64,000 nt of DNA from Silicimonas sp. Lineage in GTDB: Bacteria; Pseudomonadota; Alphaproteobacteria; Rhodobacterales; Rhodobacteraceae. This document shows, piece after piece, positions 9,026 to 19,754 of the stretch; within the stretch, counting starts at the first letter, position 1; each line of letters begins with the position of its first letter. The notes under the pieces were generated by a model. The model searched no databases. It saw only the letters and a program-made list of their open reading frames with translations, and was not told the origin of the DNA. Location of the stretch: assembly GCA_022820365.1 (NCBI GenBank), contig JAJEFO010000019.1, positions 1-64,000 on the forward strand. Reading direction: 5' to 3'. The translations under genes and the position numbers were made by a program.

Positions 9026-10355
9026 CGGTCAGGCCCTCGACCAGGAGCGACGGAACGACCCGTCGCAGATGGCGGCGCGCGTCATTTGCAGGGCGTATGG
9101 TTCGGAACATGTCGTTCAGGTTGCCCGCTATGGTGCACTCGTTGACCGGGTAGGCGATCTCGCCGTTCTCGATCCAGAACCCGCTGGCACCGCGTGAGTA
9201 GTCCCCGGTCGTGGGATTTATTGACGTTCCCATCAGCGAAGTGACCATCAGGCCGTTTCCCATGTCGCGAATCAGGTCGTCGCGGGAAACGCAGCCTTCG
9301 GTCAGCGCGATGTTCGTGACCGACGGGGTGGGTGGCGAGGCCGTGCCCCGGGATGCGCTGGCAGTGCTTTCCATGCCGAGCTTGCGGGCGGTCGCGAGAT
9401 CAAGCGTCCACCCGTTCAGAATTCCGTGTTCGATGATCTTTCGGGTGCGCGTCGGCAGGCCCTCGGCATCGAATGGCCGAGAACCGGAAACCCTGGGACG
9501 GTGCGGGTTCTCGGTGATGGACAGCCCGTCGGGCAGGACCTTCTGTCCAAGCCTGTCGCGAAGCCAGGAACTGCCGCGCGCCACGGCCGAGCCATTTGCG
9601 GCCTGCAGCAGATGGCCGATCAGGCTGCCGGCGATGCGTTCGTCATAGAGCACGGGAAAGGCGCCGGTTTCGGGCTTTCGCGCACCGGCGCGGGCAAGGG
9701 CGCGTTCAGCGGCGCGATGTCCGATGTCGTCGGCTTCAGGCAGGTCGGAACGGTGAATTCGGTTCTCGCTGCAATAGTCACGCTCCATTTCGAGGCCCTC
9801 GCCGGTAATGGCGACGCAATCGGTGGTGTGAGACGTGTGCTCCCATCCGCCCGAGAAACCGTTGGTGGCAGCAAGATGAAATGCGCTCCGCGCGAATGAC
9901 GCGGCGGCAACGTCAACCTGCGAGATGCCCTGATGCGAGAGTGCTGCCGCTTCGGCTTTCAGCGCGGTTCTTTCCAATTCTGCCGGAGCAGGCAGGTCCG
10001 AACCGTCGACCAGGTCCAGCGTGTCCAGGTCCCAGTTCCGTGCAAGCTGATCCGGGTCGGCGAGTCCGACATGGGCATCTTCTGGTGCGACCCTCGCCAT
10101 GTCGACGGCACGTTCCGCCATTTCGGCTATCGCTTCGGCGCCGGTGTCCGACGAGGCGACGGTGGCCTGGCGCTGGCCTAGCAGTACGCGAAGGCCGATC
10201 TCGACGCTCTCGGCGCTTTCCGCATGCTCCAGCGCGCGGTCTCGCACTTCGACCGCGACGGAATGCCCCTTGATCGCGATGGCATCCGCTGTTTCTGCGC
10301 CCGCTCTTGTCGCCGCGTGGAGGAGGGTATCTGTCAGTTTGGCCAATGAGGTCAT
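9012..10355 (-). CDS. pmbA: TldD/PmbA family protein (PmbA/TldE-like)
   Basis: A 447-aa protein with typical PmbA segments: GLRVLLGQRQATVASSDTG near 52, a central region with FPVLYDERIAGSLIGHLLQA, and a glycine-rich C-terminus (LMVTSLMGTSINPTTGDYSR). PmbA/TldE partners TldD in a metalloprotease that matures microcins and degrades CcdA; the PmbA half lacks the zinc-binding HExxxH, and none is seen here. Its stop overlaps the TTG start of the phosphatase gene. Confidence 0.92.
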   Translation of the reverse strand: MTSLAKLTDTLLHAATRAGAETADAIAIKGHSVAVEVRDRALEHAESAESVEIGLRVLLGQRQATVASSDTGAEAIAEMAERAVDMARVAPEDAHVGLADPDQLARNWDLDTLDLVDGSDLPAPAELERTALKAEAAALSHQGISQVDVAAASFARSAFHLAATNGFSGGWEHTSHTTDCVAITGEGLEMERDYCSENRIHRSDLPEADDIGHRAAERALARAGARKPETGAFPVLYDERIAGSLIGHLLQAANGSAVARGSSWLRDRLGQKVLPDGLSITENPHRPRVSGSRPFDAEGLPTRTRKIIEHGILNGWTLDLATARKLGMESTASASRGTASPPTPSVTNIALTEGCVSRDDLIRDMGNGLMVTSLMGTSINPTTGDYSRGASGFWIENGEIAYPVNECTIAGNLNDMFRTIRPANDARRHLRRVVPSLLVEGLTVAGK

Positions 10356-10461
10356 AAGCCCGACCTAGTGCGACAGGCCCCTGGCTTCAAGCGACGCGCA
10401 GGTTGACATCCTGTGCGGCCTGCCTGATCCACGATGCAAAAGCATCAGGCAGGGCGTGCCA

Positions 10462-10914
10462 ATGAAAATGGTTGAAGAGCGCGTTATCGGGGTTCCGCCG
10501 GACGTCGTCTGGGCGAGCATTCTCGATGCGGAGGTTCTGAAGACGTGCATTCCGGGTTGCGAGGAATTGTCCGGGAGCCTCGACGAAGGATTCGAGGCGG
10601 TCGTGGTCCAGAAGGTTGGTCCGGTCAAGGCGACATTCAGGGGCTCGGTTTTTCTCAGGGACATCGATCCGGGGAAGAGCTGCCGACTGGAGGGCGAAGG
10701 CAAGGGCGGAGCGGCAGGATTTGCCAAGGGCGGGGCCTTGGTGCGGCTGGAGCCGGAAGGCGATGGCACACGGCTCAGCTATGAAGTGGAGGCGAAGATC
10801 GGGGGCAAGCTGGCCCAACTCGGCAGCAGACTCATCGATTCCTTCGCAAAGAAGCTCGCGGACCGGTTCTTTTCCAGGTTCGAGGAGGCTGTCGTGGCAC
10901 GGGCTCAGAACTGA
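10462..10914 (+). CDS. CoxG-like SRPBCC-domain protein
   Basis: A 150-aa protein of the carbon monoxide dehydrogenase subunit G family, with EERVIGVPPDVVWASILDAE at the start, the GCEELSG turn and the KVGPVKATFRGSV strand pair. CoxG is a membrane-recruitment factor for CO dehydrogenase, but lone members are common and no cox structural genes are nearby. ATG 10462 is preferred to the in-frame GTG at 10456, which would add only two residues. It converges with the DUF2125 gene. Confidence 0.85.
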   Translation: MKMVEERVIGVPPDVVWASILDAEVLKTCIPGCEELSGSLDEGFEAVVVQKVGPVKATFRGSVFLRDIDPGKSCRLEGEGKGGAAGFAKGGALVRLEPEGDGTRLSYEVEAKIGGKLAQLGSRLIDSFAKKLADRFFSRFEEAVVARAQN

Positions 10915-11003
10915 GTCCGGCAGGCGCCTGGTCTCGCTCGTCGAGTTGCAGGCAAGCGCAAGGGAGAAGTACTTCGCGCGCCTCCTGTCTGCCTTGAATG
11001 GAT

Positions 11004-12512
11004 CTACTGAACGCGCTGGCCGTTCACGAGAACGGAGCCATCCTCTCCGGTCTCTATGGTCAGGCCAAAGCCGTCCAGCCCGTCATCGGGTCGTGCAAAT
11101 GCTTCCACCATGCCGCGGAACGCCAACGCCTGGAGATCCTGCACGATTCCAATTTCCACCAGCCCGTCGAGAAGCTTGTCCACGCCCGTGACTGCAAAGT
11201 GCGCACTGCCGACGGGCCAAGGCACCTCGGATCGCGTGAAAAACGCAAAGGCACCGTCTCCCGTGACCTCAACGCCGGCCAGCTTGATCCGGATCTCGTT
11301 CAGGTCAAGGGAACGGATTTCGACCGGGGCATGATCCATATTCATGATTTCGGAGAGATCGCCGTCAAAACTGTCCCGCAACACGATCACCTTGCCGTTC
11401 GCGTCGAGGACAACCGTCACGGGCTCGCGGTCAATCACGCCCTCGGGGTCGAACATCGACCAAAGCTCTTGATTCATCTCGAACCCTTTGACAGAGAAGC
11501 CGGCTGCAAAGTCCTGGGGCTCCTGGTCCGGCACGATCGGAAGCAGGAATCGAGCGCTCAGTTCCGGCAACCTGAACTCCGACAGGGAATCGAACAAGTC
11601 GGAAGCGAAAACGGACAGGACGGCACCACGCGTCGAGCCGCGATAGTCGATGCCATTTCGGTCCATCTTGACGAACACGTTGCTCGACGAACTCTCGGAC
11701 GAAATCTCGAAGTGCTCCGCATTCGGACCCTTTCCAGTCAGCAAGTAGCGGGCGTATCCAAGGCTTGCGGAAATGTCGAGCGTGTTTCCTTCCAGTATCG
11801 CCGCGACAAGGGAATTCTCCAGACTCTGCCACGCAATCTTGCCGGTGGACTGTGCAGCAATGTCGGAAATTTCGAACCGCAGGCTGAATGACTCGTCTTC
11901 GCCGTGTTCGTTGACATCCACATGCAACTGGAAGCTGTCCAGGATGTCCTCGCTCCGGAAATCCCCGATTTCAGCACCACTGATGTCCGAATTGCTTTCG
12001 TAGCCCACCATCTTGATCGATGCGACGATGGGCAGGTCATCGGTCATTTCCGGTTCGATTACGCGAAAATCATCAATTGTGATCGACGGGGCGGCCGACT
12101 CGTAGCGGATCCGGTCCGGCGTGCCGGAGACCACGGTTCGCGCACCGGATTGCCTGACTTTCGCCACAAGCGTGAACTCTTCGCCCTCCGATGTGAGCGT
12201 CTGGACCGTCAACGGAGATTCCGGCGGAAAGGTCACGAGGACGGTCCCGTCTTCGCGTTCGGCGAAACTGGCGCCGCCGACTGCAACCAGGAGCGTTCCT
12301 TCCCGATCAGGCAGTTCCGCCTCTGCCAGAAATCGATCAACGGTCAGCACGTTCCCTGATCGGCGCTTGCCTCCTGCCCGCACGGTGATGCCGGGTGTCG
12401 AGTACACGGACAGACGATTCTCAAGCACCTGGTCCGCAGTCAGTTCGGCGAATGTCGGCTTTGCGGCAAGTGCGAGAAAGAGGGAGGCGATCAGGGTTCG
12501 TGTCAGGTTCAT
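11004..12512 (-). CDS. DUF2125 protein, exported
   Basis: A 502-aa protein with a clear signal peptide (MNLTRTLIASLFLALAAKPT, cleavage near AELTA). The body is rich in beta-strands and ends with the FAFFTRSEVPWPVGSAHFAV and GFGLTIETGEDGSVLVNGQR segments typical of alphaproteobacterial DUF2125. Its function is unknown; it is probably periplasmic or outer-membrane associated. The start at 12512 is set by the signal peptide. The upstream neighbour holA ends about 120 bp away. Confidence 0.8.
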   Translation of the reverse strand: MNLTRTLIASLFLALAAKPTFAELTADQVLENRLSVYSTPGITVRAGGKRRSGNVLTVDRFLAEAELPDREGTLLVAVGGASFAEREDGTVLVTFPPESPLTVQTLTSEGEEFTLVAKVRQSGARTVVSGTPDRIRYESAAPSITIDDFRVIEPEMTDDLPIVASIKMVGYESNSDISGAEIGDFRSEDILDSFQLHVDVNEHGEDESFSLRFEISDIAAQSTGKIAWQSLENSLVAAILEGNTLDISASLGYARYLLTGKGPNAEHFEISSESSSSNVFVKMDRNGIDYRGSTRGAVLSVFASDLFDSLSEFRLPELSARFLLPIVPDQEPQDFAAGFSVKGFEMNQELWSMFDPEGVIDREPVTVVLDANGKVIVLRDSFDGDLSEIMNMDHAPVEIRSLDLNEIRIKLAGVEVTGDGAFAFFTRSEVPWPVGSAHFAVTGVDKLLDGLVEIGIVQDLQALAFRGMVEAFARPDDGLDGFGLTIETGEDGSVLVNGQRVQ

Positions 12513-12630
12513 TGCTGGATTCCGGCCATAGCGGCAATGCGATCGGGTCGTTCCACGCGGATTTTGCTGGATGAGCCCTTTATGGCTTCTGTCTGCATGA
12601 CGGGCAAGGCATGCGTTGCTGTCGCCGGTA

Positions 12631-13653
12631 TCAGCGCCTGCCCAGATAGGCGATCCGGAGGAGCGCACGCTCCATCACGGCCATTTCGGGGATTCGTGCC
12701 CCGGATCTGAGCTTGAGATCGGTATCGAGCAAAATGGCAAGCGCACGTTCCAGGTTGCGCATGCCCCATTTGGCTGCCTGCCGTTGCAAGCGGTCACGGC
12801 GCGGGCCGAAGACCGGCGGCCTGAGCCTGGAGGCCCCTGCGCCCGGGCCCCCGGGGTCGGCCGCTACCAGGTGCAGTCTCCGAAAGTGCCTGGTGGCTGC
12901 AATGCAGAGGCTGACGGGGGTGGTTCCCTGGGCTTCGAGACGCCGCAATACAGGTCCGACCTCGTGGGTCTTGCCGTCCGTCGCGACACTTAGGACATCG
13001 TCGATGCCGGCCTCCACGGAACTGGGGCCGGAAAGTGCGACCTCGTCCGGCGTGAGCGGCGTCTTGTCGCCCGACTTGTAGAGCGCGATCTTTTCAAGCG
13101 TCTGTCGAAACTCGCCAGGATCCAGGACGCGCGACAATTCGGTGAGTGACGACATGGCGTACGCCGAGATGTTCGTTAGCCCCACTGCCTCCAGGGCCGC
13201 CTCGGTTTCGGCACGGGATGGCGGGTCGTCGTAGATGCCCGTTGCGTAGGTGTTCTCGTGGTTCTCGAAGATGCCCCGCAGCTTCGAACGTGCGGGCAAG
13301 CTGCCTGCGGTGACGATGATCTGGGCATCTCCTTCGGACCAGCCGGCCAGGGCGGCAGCAATCAGGTCGGCCAGCCCGTCGCCCGCGTCCTCGACGTATG
13401 CGACGTGGAGGCCGGGGAAGAAGCTCCGCGCCTTCACGGCGTCTGCAAGCAGGGCCGTGTCCTTGCGAAGCTCGGCTGCAGGAATGCGGGTCAGGCGCAT
13501 TTCTTCCTCGCCGCCAGGCCCGATGAGAGCCTTGATGACTTCCTGGCGGCGCAGCGCGACCCGCATGGCGTCCGCTCCATAGATCAGCAGGCCCGTGGAA
13601 GTATCGTCGGGCTTGGCAAAGTAGGCCGGAGCATTCCGGGTCGAGAGTTTCAT
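12631..13653 (-). CDS. holA: DNA polymerase III subunit delta
   Basis: A 340-aa protein with the HolA layout: an AAA-like N-terminal domain (STGLLIYGADAMRVALRRQE), FFPGLHVAYVEDAGD, a middle domain, and a C-terminal collar domain ending AVMERALLRIAYLGRR. Delta opens the sliding clamp in the clamp-loader complex. It overlaps the stop of lptE by four bases (ATGA), and the order leuS-lptE-holA is common in this class. Confidence 0.93.
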   Translation of the reverse strand: MKLSTRNAPAYFAKPDDTSTGLLIYGADAMRVALRRQEVIKALIGPGGEEEMRLTRIPAAELRKDTALLADAVKARSFFPGLHVAYVEDAGDGLADLIAAALAGWSEGDAQIIVTAGSLPARSKLRGIFENHENTYATGIYDDPPSRAETEAALEAVGLTNISAYAMSSLTELSRVLDPGEFRQTLEKIALYKSGDKTPLTPDEVALSGPSSVEAGIDDVLSVATDGKTHEVGPVLRRLEAQGTTPVSLCIAATRHFRRLHLVAADPGGPGAGASRLRPPVFGPRRDRLQRQAAKWGMRNLERALAILLDTDLKLRSGARIPEMAVMERALLRIAYLGRR

Positions 13654-14183
13654 GAGTCGCGGGTCAGGATGCTTGTGGCAATGTGGTCGGCGAGGATGAC
13701 CATTAGGCGGCGGCGGGCATCGCGACGGGCGGACGTGGTCGCAACGGTGGTCGATGTCGCGGCATAGCTGGTGAAGCCGCGTTCGCGGCCGGTCGCGACG
13801 GTGGCGCCGATGCTGTCGGTCAATTGCCAGTCGACCTGGCCCTCGACATTGAAGCGGCTGATTTCCGCACCGGACAGGAAACCGACCGCCGTTTCGCCGA
13901 TCCGGATCTGCGCGGCAAGGACGAATTCGGATTCCCGCGGAGTCCCAAGACGATCCTCAAGCCGACGGACAAGGGCAGCGCCCTCCTCGTCGGCCGGTGC
14001 CAGGACAGCGATTTGGCCTCTCAGGCTGCGAGCGGCTCCTCCGGGTCCGTGAATCGGCGCAAAGCCGCAGCCGGCCAGCGCGACGAGCGACAGAATTGCG
14101 GCCCTGCGGGTCTGACGTACGCCTGAAGTCCCTGCACCCGGTGAGCGGGCGCGGTGTGCGCAGGATATGCTAGACGACGACAT
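13650..14183 (-). CDS. lptE: LPS-assembly lipoprotein LptE
   Basis: A 177-aa lipoprotein. The lipobox LVALAGC sits near residues 33-39 after a twin-arginine-like stretch TRRAAIL, and the body has [20 protein letters not shown] plus a basic C-terminal helix ending [12 protein letters not shown]. LptE plugs LptD in the outer membrane to insert lipopolysaccharide. The reported start overlaps leuS by 14 bp and gives an n-region longer than usual, so a shorter form cannot be excluded. Confidence 0.88.
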   Translation of the reverse strand: MSSSSISCAHRARSPGAGTSGVRQTRRAAILSLVALAGCGFAPIHGPGGAARSLRGQIAVLAPADEEGAALVRRLEDRLGTPRESEFVLAAQIRIGETAVGFLSGAEISRFNVEGQVDWQLTDSIGATVATGRERGFTSYAATSTTVATTSARRDARRRLMVILADHIATSILTRDS

Positions 14184-16713
14184 TGACTATTCGGCCAGGC
14201 ACGACGATCAGTTTTTTCGGCTGGGCACCTGCCAGCGCCCTGACGACAGCTTGATCGGCAAGCACGAGCTCTTCAACCTCGGCATTGTCAGTGTCCTTGG
14301 CAACAACGATTTCGGAGCGCCGCTTGCCGTTGACCTGGATCGGCAGAGTCACGGAATCCTCAACCAGGTATGCCTCGTCCGCTTCGGGCCAAGGGGCGTC
14401 CGCAACCAGCCCCTTGCCGCCCTGCATTGCCCATATCTCTTCCGCAAGATGAGGTGTCATGGGCGACATGAGTTGAGCCAGGACCTTGATTGCTTCTTGC
14501 CTGGCGGAACGCGATGCCCTGGATCTCGCAAGGACGTTCGTGAAGGCGTAGAGCTTGGCAATTGACGTGTTGAAGCCAAAGCTCTCGATCCCCATTGTCA
14601 CGTCGTGGACTGTCCTGTGGAGTTCGCGCAACAAGGCGTCGTCGTCCGATCCGGTGTCCTCGCCTGCGGTGATCTCCTTCGAGATTCGATGAATCCGCGC
14701 AAGATGCTTGTGCGCAGCCTCAGCCCCGGCGGCGGTCCACTCCACGTCGCGCTCGGGCGGCGAGTCGCTCAGAACGAACCAGCGCGCCGTGTCGGCGCCG
14801 TAACGGTCAATGATGTCGACCGGGTCGACCACGTTTTTCTTGGACTTGGACATTTTTGCCGAAGGAATGACATCGACCTCGCTGCCGTCCTTCAGGTAGC
14901 CCTTTCCATCCCTCAGCTCCACGTCTTCCGGGTAATGATAGATTCTGCGACCGCTTGTATCTTGGGTCTGGTAGATGGCGTGCGTTACCATGCCCTGCGT
15001 GAACAGTGCGTCGAATGGCTCGATGGCCGACTTCGGCAGGTGACCGCAGAGATGCATGGCCCGGGCGAAGAAGCGGGAATACAGCAGGTGGAGAATGGCG
15101 TGCTCGATGCCGCCGATGTACTGGTCGACATTCATCCAGTAGGCAGCCTCGTCCATGTCCGCCGGAGTCTCTGCCCGAGGCGCCGTGAAGCGCACGAAGT
15201 ACCAGGATGAATCGACGAACGTGTCCATGGTGTCTGTTTCGCGCTTGGCAGGCTTTCCGCAATTGGGGCAAAGCGTGTTGTGCCAGGTCGGATGGCGCCC
15301 GAGCGGGTTGCCCGGTTCATCGAAGCTTACGTCATCTGGAAGGAGAACCGGCAGGTTCTCCTTCTTCTCTGGCACGGTGCCGCAGTCATCGCAGTGGACA
15401 ACCGGAATCGGGCAGCCCCAGTAGCGCTGGCGAGACAGGCCCCAGTCGCGCAGGCGGTATTGCACGACTCCCTCGCCCCAGCCATTCGCTTCGGCGAAGT
15501 CGATCGTGGCGTCGATGGCTTCCTGCCCCGTCGCGACATCGATTCCCGTGAAATGGTTGATCCACGTGACGCGTTCTGTCTTCGGCGGAATGAAGGCCAC
15601 GTCTTCGACCCGTTGCGGATTGTCGAGGGAAAGGAACGTGTCGATGACCGGCAGATCATATTTTCGACAGAAGTCGAGGTCGCGCTGGTCGTGCGCGGGG
15701 GAGCCGAAGATCGCGCCGGTGCCATAATCCATGAGAATGAAGTTTGCGATCCAGACTGGAAGTTCCCAATTCGGGTCCAGCGGATGCTTCACGGCAAGCC
15801 CCGTATCCAAGCCGAGCTTTTCTGCCTTCTCGAGCGCCTCTTCGGTTGCGCCGCCTTTCTGGCAGGCCACGCGAAAGGTCTCCACCTCCGGGTTGTCTTC
15901 TGCCAGTTTCCTCGCCAGCGGGTGGTCAGGGGAAACGCCGATGAAGGAGGCTCCCAAGAGCGTGTCGGGGCGTGTCGTGTACACCTCGATGGCCTCGCCG
16001 CCATCGGTGCGCTCGAAAGAGAGTCGCAGGCCGCGCGACTTGCCGATCCAGTTCTGCTGCATCAGCTTGACCTTCGCCGGCCAGTCATCCAGCCCGTCGA
16101 TGGCGTCGAGCAATTCCTCCGAGAAATCGCTGATCCGAAAGAACCACTGGGTCAGTTCGCGTCGCTCCACGTCGGCACCTGAGCGCCAGCCCTTGCCGTC
16201 GATGACTTGCTCATTGGCCAGAACGGTCATGTCGACCGGATCCCAGTTCACCGTCGCGCTCTTGCGGTAGGCGAGGCCCTTTTCCATGAAATCAATGAAC
16301 ATGGATTGCTGCTGGCCGTAGTATTCCGGGTCGCAGGTGGCGAATTCACGGGACCAGTCGATGGAGAGCCCGAGAGGCTTCAACTGTTCACGCATGGTGT
16401 CGATGTTGCCGTAGGTCCAGTCCCTTGGGTGACCGCCCGAGGCCATGGCCGCATTTTCGGCCGGCATGCCGAACGCATCCCAGCCCATGGGGTGCAGGAC
16501 GCTGTGGCCGGTTGCCCGCTTGTAGCGCGCGATGACGTCACCCATGGTGTAGTTCCGCACATGCCCGATGTGGATGCGCCCCGAGGGATAGGGGAACATC
16601 TCGAGCACGTAATACTTCGGCCTGCCTTTCTCACGGGCGGCCAGGAAGGTCTCAGCCTCTTGCCAGCGGGCCTGCCATTTCGGTTCGATGGTATTCGTGT
16701 CGTAGCCGGACAT
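14170..16713 (-). CDS. leuS: Leucyl-tRNA synthetase
   Basis: An 847-aa class I aminoacyl-tRNA synthetase charging tRNA-Leu. It shows the HIGH motif in [14 protein letters not shown] near residue 45, a CP1 editing domain with [19 protein letters not shown], and KMSKS in [15 protein letters not shown] near 620. The start [13 protein letters not shown] at 16713 is preferred over an upstream in-frame ATG. It is the first gene of the leuS-lptE-holA unit. Confidence 0.97.
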   Translation of the reverse strand: MSGYDTNTIEPKWQARWQEAETFLAAREKGRPKYYVLEMFPYPSGRIHIGHVRNYTMGDVIARYKRATGHSVLHPMGWDAFGMPAENAAMASGGHPRDWTYGNIDTMREQLKPLGLSIDWSREFATCDPEYYGQQQSMFIDFMEKGLAYRKSATVNWDPVDMTVLANEQVIDGKGWRSGADVERRELTQWFFRISDFSEELLDAIDGLDDWPAKVKLMQQNWIGKSRGLRLSFERTDGGEAIEVYTTRPDTLLGASFIGVSPDHPLARKLAEDNPEVETFRVACQKGGATEEALEKAEKLGLDTGLAVKHPLDPNWELPVWIANFILMDYGTGAIFGSPAHDQRDLDFCRKYDLPVIDTFLSLDNPQRVEDVAFIPPKTERVTWINHFTGIDVATGQEAIDATIDFAEANGWGEGVVQYRLRDWGLSRQRYWGCPIPVVHCDDCGTVPEKKENLPVLLPDDVSFDEPGNPLGRHPTWHNTLCPNCGKPAKRETDTMDTFVDSSWYFVRFTAPRAETPADMDEAAYWMNVDQYIGGIEHAILHLLYSRFFARAMHLCGHLPKSAIEPFDALFTQGMVTHAIYQTQDTSGRRIYHYPEDVELRDGKGYLKDGSEVDVIPSAKMSKSKKNVVDPVDIIDRYGADTARWFVLSDSPPERDVEWTAAGAEAAHKHLARIHRISKEITAGEDTGSDDDALLRELHRTVHDVTMGIESFGFNTSIAKLYAFTNVLARSRASRSARQEAIKVLAQLMSPMTPHLAEEIWAMQGGKGLVADAPWPEADEAYLVEDSVTLPIQVNGKRRSEIVVAKDTDNAEVEELVLADQAVVRALAGAQPKKLIVVPGRIVNVVV

Positions 16714-16819
16714 GTGCCATCCTCGGGCTTCGTGCATCGCCTGATTATTCCGGGTCGCGATCAAGGTCTAGGGAGCAATGACCGCAGGCGTGTCCGGACT
16801 CGCGGCACCCGGGAGGTCG

Positions 16820-17284
16820 TCAGAGACCCCGGTCCTGAACCCGGAGCTGGCGCGCACGGGTGAGGATGGCGTTCTCGACCGTGCGCACGGTTTCCGACGG
16901 CGCAGGACCGGAACGGGTCAGGAGCGCGATCTTCAGCGAGCGGGCATCAAGTGCCGGGTCACGCACGAGGATGGTCGCGCGGTATGCACGGTTGCCGCCC
17001 GGCGGCGTGCCGTAGCCGGTCACGATCACGCCCGAGAAGGGGTCGGCGGATTCGACCGGAAGGAAGCTCAGGACTTCGAGCGAAGCGTTCCAGATGTACT
17101 TGTTGACCTCGAGCGTCGTATTCGGGTCGTCGATGTTGGTGAAGAGGTCCCAGATGGTCTCCCGGCGCTCTTCCTCGGGGGCGGAACCCGAAGAACTGCT
17201 GCTGGTCTCGCTTTGGTCCGAGCCGCAACCGGACAGGATCACTGCAATGATCGTCAGCAAAGGGGCGAATCGACTAGGTCTCAT
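16820..17284 (-). CDS. DUF3576 lipoprotein
   Basis: A 154-aa lipoprotein with the lipobox VILSGC near residues 15-20, a Ser-rich linker, and the DUF3576 core TIWDLFTNIDDPNTTLEVNK and GVIVTGYGTPPGGNRAYRAT. Function unknown; the family is restricted mainly to alphaproteobacteria and often precedes leuS, as here. The start at 17284 gives a compact signal peptide. Confidence 0.88.
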   Translation of the reverse strand: MRPSRFAPLLTIIAVILSGCGSDQSETSSSSSGSAPEEERRETIWDLFTNIDDPNTTLEVNKYIWNASLEVLSFLPVESADPFSGVIVTGYGTPPGGNRAYRATILVRDPALDARSLKIALLTRSGPAPSETVRTVENAILTRARQLRVQDRGL

Positions 17285-17573
17285 TCTCTGGCCATCCATG
17301 CAGAAAGGGGCGCGCTGCCACCGGATCCCAAGCATGAGTAACCGAGAGACCGTGACGGCTCAAGGGATTTCGAGTAGAGGAATGCCGCTCGGCCATCGCC
17401 AGCCCGCATGTGCAGGGAACGGGCGCTGCCAGGAAGTGCTGAACGAGCAGGTTTCGCGCCACTTGCATTTGACAGGACAATTGCCCTTCGGTCGATCCGC
17501 CCGACGTGCCTTCCGCTCCTCGACATCAGGCGGGCTCGAACATAGTCTCGCGGCAAGTTTCCGGAAACGCCGC

Positions 17574-19754
17574 ATGCCACCTTCCCGACCTCAGCCTGCA
17601 GACCGCGCTTTCGCGCATGAAGCCGGAATCAGGCTTCTCGCGGAGAAGAAGTTCCGCGAGGCCCTGACGGAATTCCTGGGTGTCGCCGCAGACAGCCCCG
17701 AACACGCCGATGCGAGCTTCCAGGTGGCGCGTCTTCTGCTCAGGACCCTCCGCTTCAAGGACTCCATCGCGTGGTTCCGTCATGCTGCCGCCCTGCAGAC
17801 TGATACCGAACAGGTGTGGCAAGGATGGGCGGAAGCGGTCGCCCTCGGCGGCAGCAAGGCCGACAGGCGCGAATTCCTTGACGCGCTGAAGGTCGCTCCC
17901 ATCAGCCCGCAGGTTCGCGCCCGGCTGCACGACAGGTTCGGGTCACTGCGCAAGGCGTCGCGCCCGAATTTGGGGGGCGTGCCTCCCAAGGTCATTGCCG
18001 GGCTGGCTGCCGTTCTCCGTTCCGGTAACGCGGCGGCGGTCGAGACAAAGGCCGAGGCGCTTCTGCGCAAGGCTCCGCGCTCCGCCGTGGTCGCCTGCAT
18101 CCTCGCCGAGGCACTGGCCTCCCAGGACAGGTCAGAAGACGCCCTCGCCAGCTATCAGCGCGCCATCAAGCTGGATCCGGACTACGCCGAGGCCTACGGT
18201 GGCGCTGGCCGGGTCCTGTTCAACGCGGGCCGAATGCGCGACGCGGCAAAGGCTCTGAGGCCCGCAGTGATTCTTGCGCCCGACGGTGTGCCTGGGCTGG
18301 CGGGATTGGGAGCATCGCTTTCGAGGCTCGGCCATCACCAGGCGGCCATTGTCCTCTTGGAACGGGCGTCCCGGCTGGACCGCAAGGATGCCCGCCTCTT
18401 CATCGAGCTCGGGGATGCCTGTGCCCGCCATGGCGATCACGACGCTGCCGTCGAGGCCTACGCGCATGCGATCACGCTTGCAGCAAGGAGCAGGAATGGC
18501 GTTTCGGTCGGTCTGCGTCTTGCCTTTGCGGATGCGCTTGAGAATGTCCAAAGGTCTGCGGACGCGCTGGCCGAGATCGATCAGGTCCTGAGAGACGAGC
18601 CGGCGCATGCCGGGGCGCTCATGTTCAAGGCCTCGATGTTGCAGACACGCGGCGATTTCGACGTGGCGCATGATCTTTTCCGGAGTGTTATCAAGCAGCA
18701 CTCCACGAATGGCGATGCCTATCGCCGCCTCATGATCAGCCACAAGGCCACTGGGGACGACCCGATTGTCGACGAAATGATTGATCTGTTCGAGCGAAAG
18801 GACATCGGCGACGAGGATCGCATGAACCTCGGATTCGCCATCGCCAAGGCACTTGAGGACACCCGTGACGACACGCGCGTCTTCCGGTTTCTCGGCGAGG
18901 CGAACCGAATTGCGGACGGGCTGTCCAGCGTGTCCGCAGAACAAAGATTCTCCGAAATCGTTGAGTGTCGCGAGGCCTATGGAAGGATTGATTTCACAAG
19001 GACGCGCGCAGCTGCCGAGAACGGTTTCGCACCGATTTTCGTGACCGGGCTGCCCCGATCCGGCACGACGCTTGTCGAGCAGATCATAGCCGCGCATTCG
19101 GACGTCCGGAGTGGCGGTGAACTCGGATTTGCGTCCTATTTCTGCCGCGCGCTGCAGGTCGAAAGACCGGGCAGGCCCGGTGGTGATCCCGACCCGGATG
19201 TCGTTGCCGGCATCGGCCGGGACTACACCAAGGCCATTGGGCGGCGGTTTCCCGGCGCACGTCACGTGACCGACAAGTCCATCTACACGTTCGAGCACAT
19301 CGGAGCCCTGAAGCTGGCATTGCCGAACGCGCGTTTCGTGGTGGTGCGACGGGATCCGAGGGACAACCTGTTCTCGATCTACAAGAGCCGGTTTGCCCAG
19401 GGCACGCACGGCTACGCCTATGACCTCGAAAGGCTTGCGCGGTACTACGACGAATTCGAATGCATGATCGGCCTCTGGCGCGAGCGCGTGCCGGACTGGT
19501 TTCATGAAGTGTCTTACGAAACGCTGGTCGCAAATCCGGAAGAAGAGACCAGAAGACTGATCACGGCTTGCGGGCTTGATTGGGAGGACGCGTGCCTGAA
19601 CTTTCACGAACGCACTGGCCGGGTGCAGACGCTCAGCGTCTTCCAGGTACGTCAACCCATTACGAGCGCGTCGGTGAAGGGCTGGCGGAGATTCGAAGCG
19701 GACTTGAAACCGATGATCGACATACTGAGAGAGGACGGCCATGTCGCTGACTAA
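17574..19754 (+). CDS. Tetratricopeptide-repeat sulfotransferase
   Basis: A 726-aa protein. The first 440 residues are TPR repeats (for example SYQRAIKLDPDYAEAYGGAG and VEAYAHAITLAARS). The C-terminal 250 residues are a sulfotransferase domain with the PAPS-binding loop PIFVTGLPRSGTTLVEQI near 485 and the 3'-phosphate loop VVVRRDPRDNLFSIYKS. Such proteins transfer sulfate to unknown, perhaps surface, acceptors. ATG 17574 is chosen because upstream sequence in the frame overlaps the DUF3576 gene and looks non-coding. The stop overlaps yggS by 14 bp. Confidence 0.88.
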   Translation: MPPSRPQPADRAFAHEAGIRLLAEKKFREALTEFLGVAADSPEHADASFQVARLLLRTLRFKDSIAWFRHAAALQTDTEQVWQGWAEAVALGGSKADRREFLDALKVAPISPQVRARLHDRFGSLRKASRPNLGGVPPKVIAGLAAVLRSGNAAAVETKAEALLRKAPRSAVVACILAEALASQDRSEDALASYQRAIKLDPDYAEAYGGAGRVLFNAGRMRDAAKALRPAVILAPDGVPGLAGLGASLSRLGHHQAAIVLLERASRLDRKDARLFIELGDACARHGDHDAAVEAYAHAITLAARSRNGVSVGLRLAFADALENVQRSADALAEIDQVLRDEPAHAGALMFKASMLQTRGDFDVAHDLFRSVIKQHSTNGDAYRRLMISHKATGDDPIVDEMIDLFERKDIGDEDRMNLGFAIAKALEDTRDDTRVFRFLGEANRIADGLSSVSAEQRFSEIVECREAYGRIDFTRTRAAAENGFAPIFVTGLPRSGTTLVEQIIAAHSDVRSGGELGFASYFCRALQVERPGRPGGDPDPDVVAGIGRDYTKAIGRRFPGARHVTDKSIYTFEHIGALKLALPNARFVVVRRDPRDNLFSIYKSRFAQGTHGYAYDLERLARYYDEFECMIGLWRERVPDWFHEVSYETLVANPEEETRRLITACGLDWEDACLNFHERTGRVQTLSVFQVRQPITSASVKGWRRFEADLKPMIDILREDGHVAD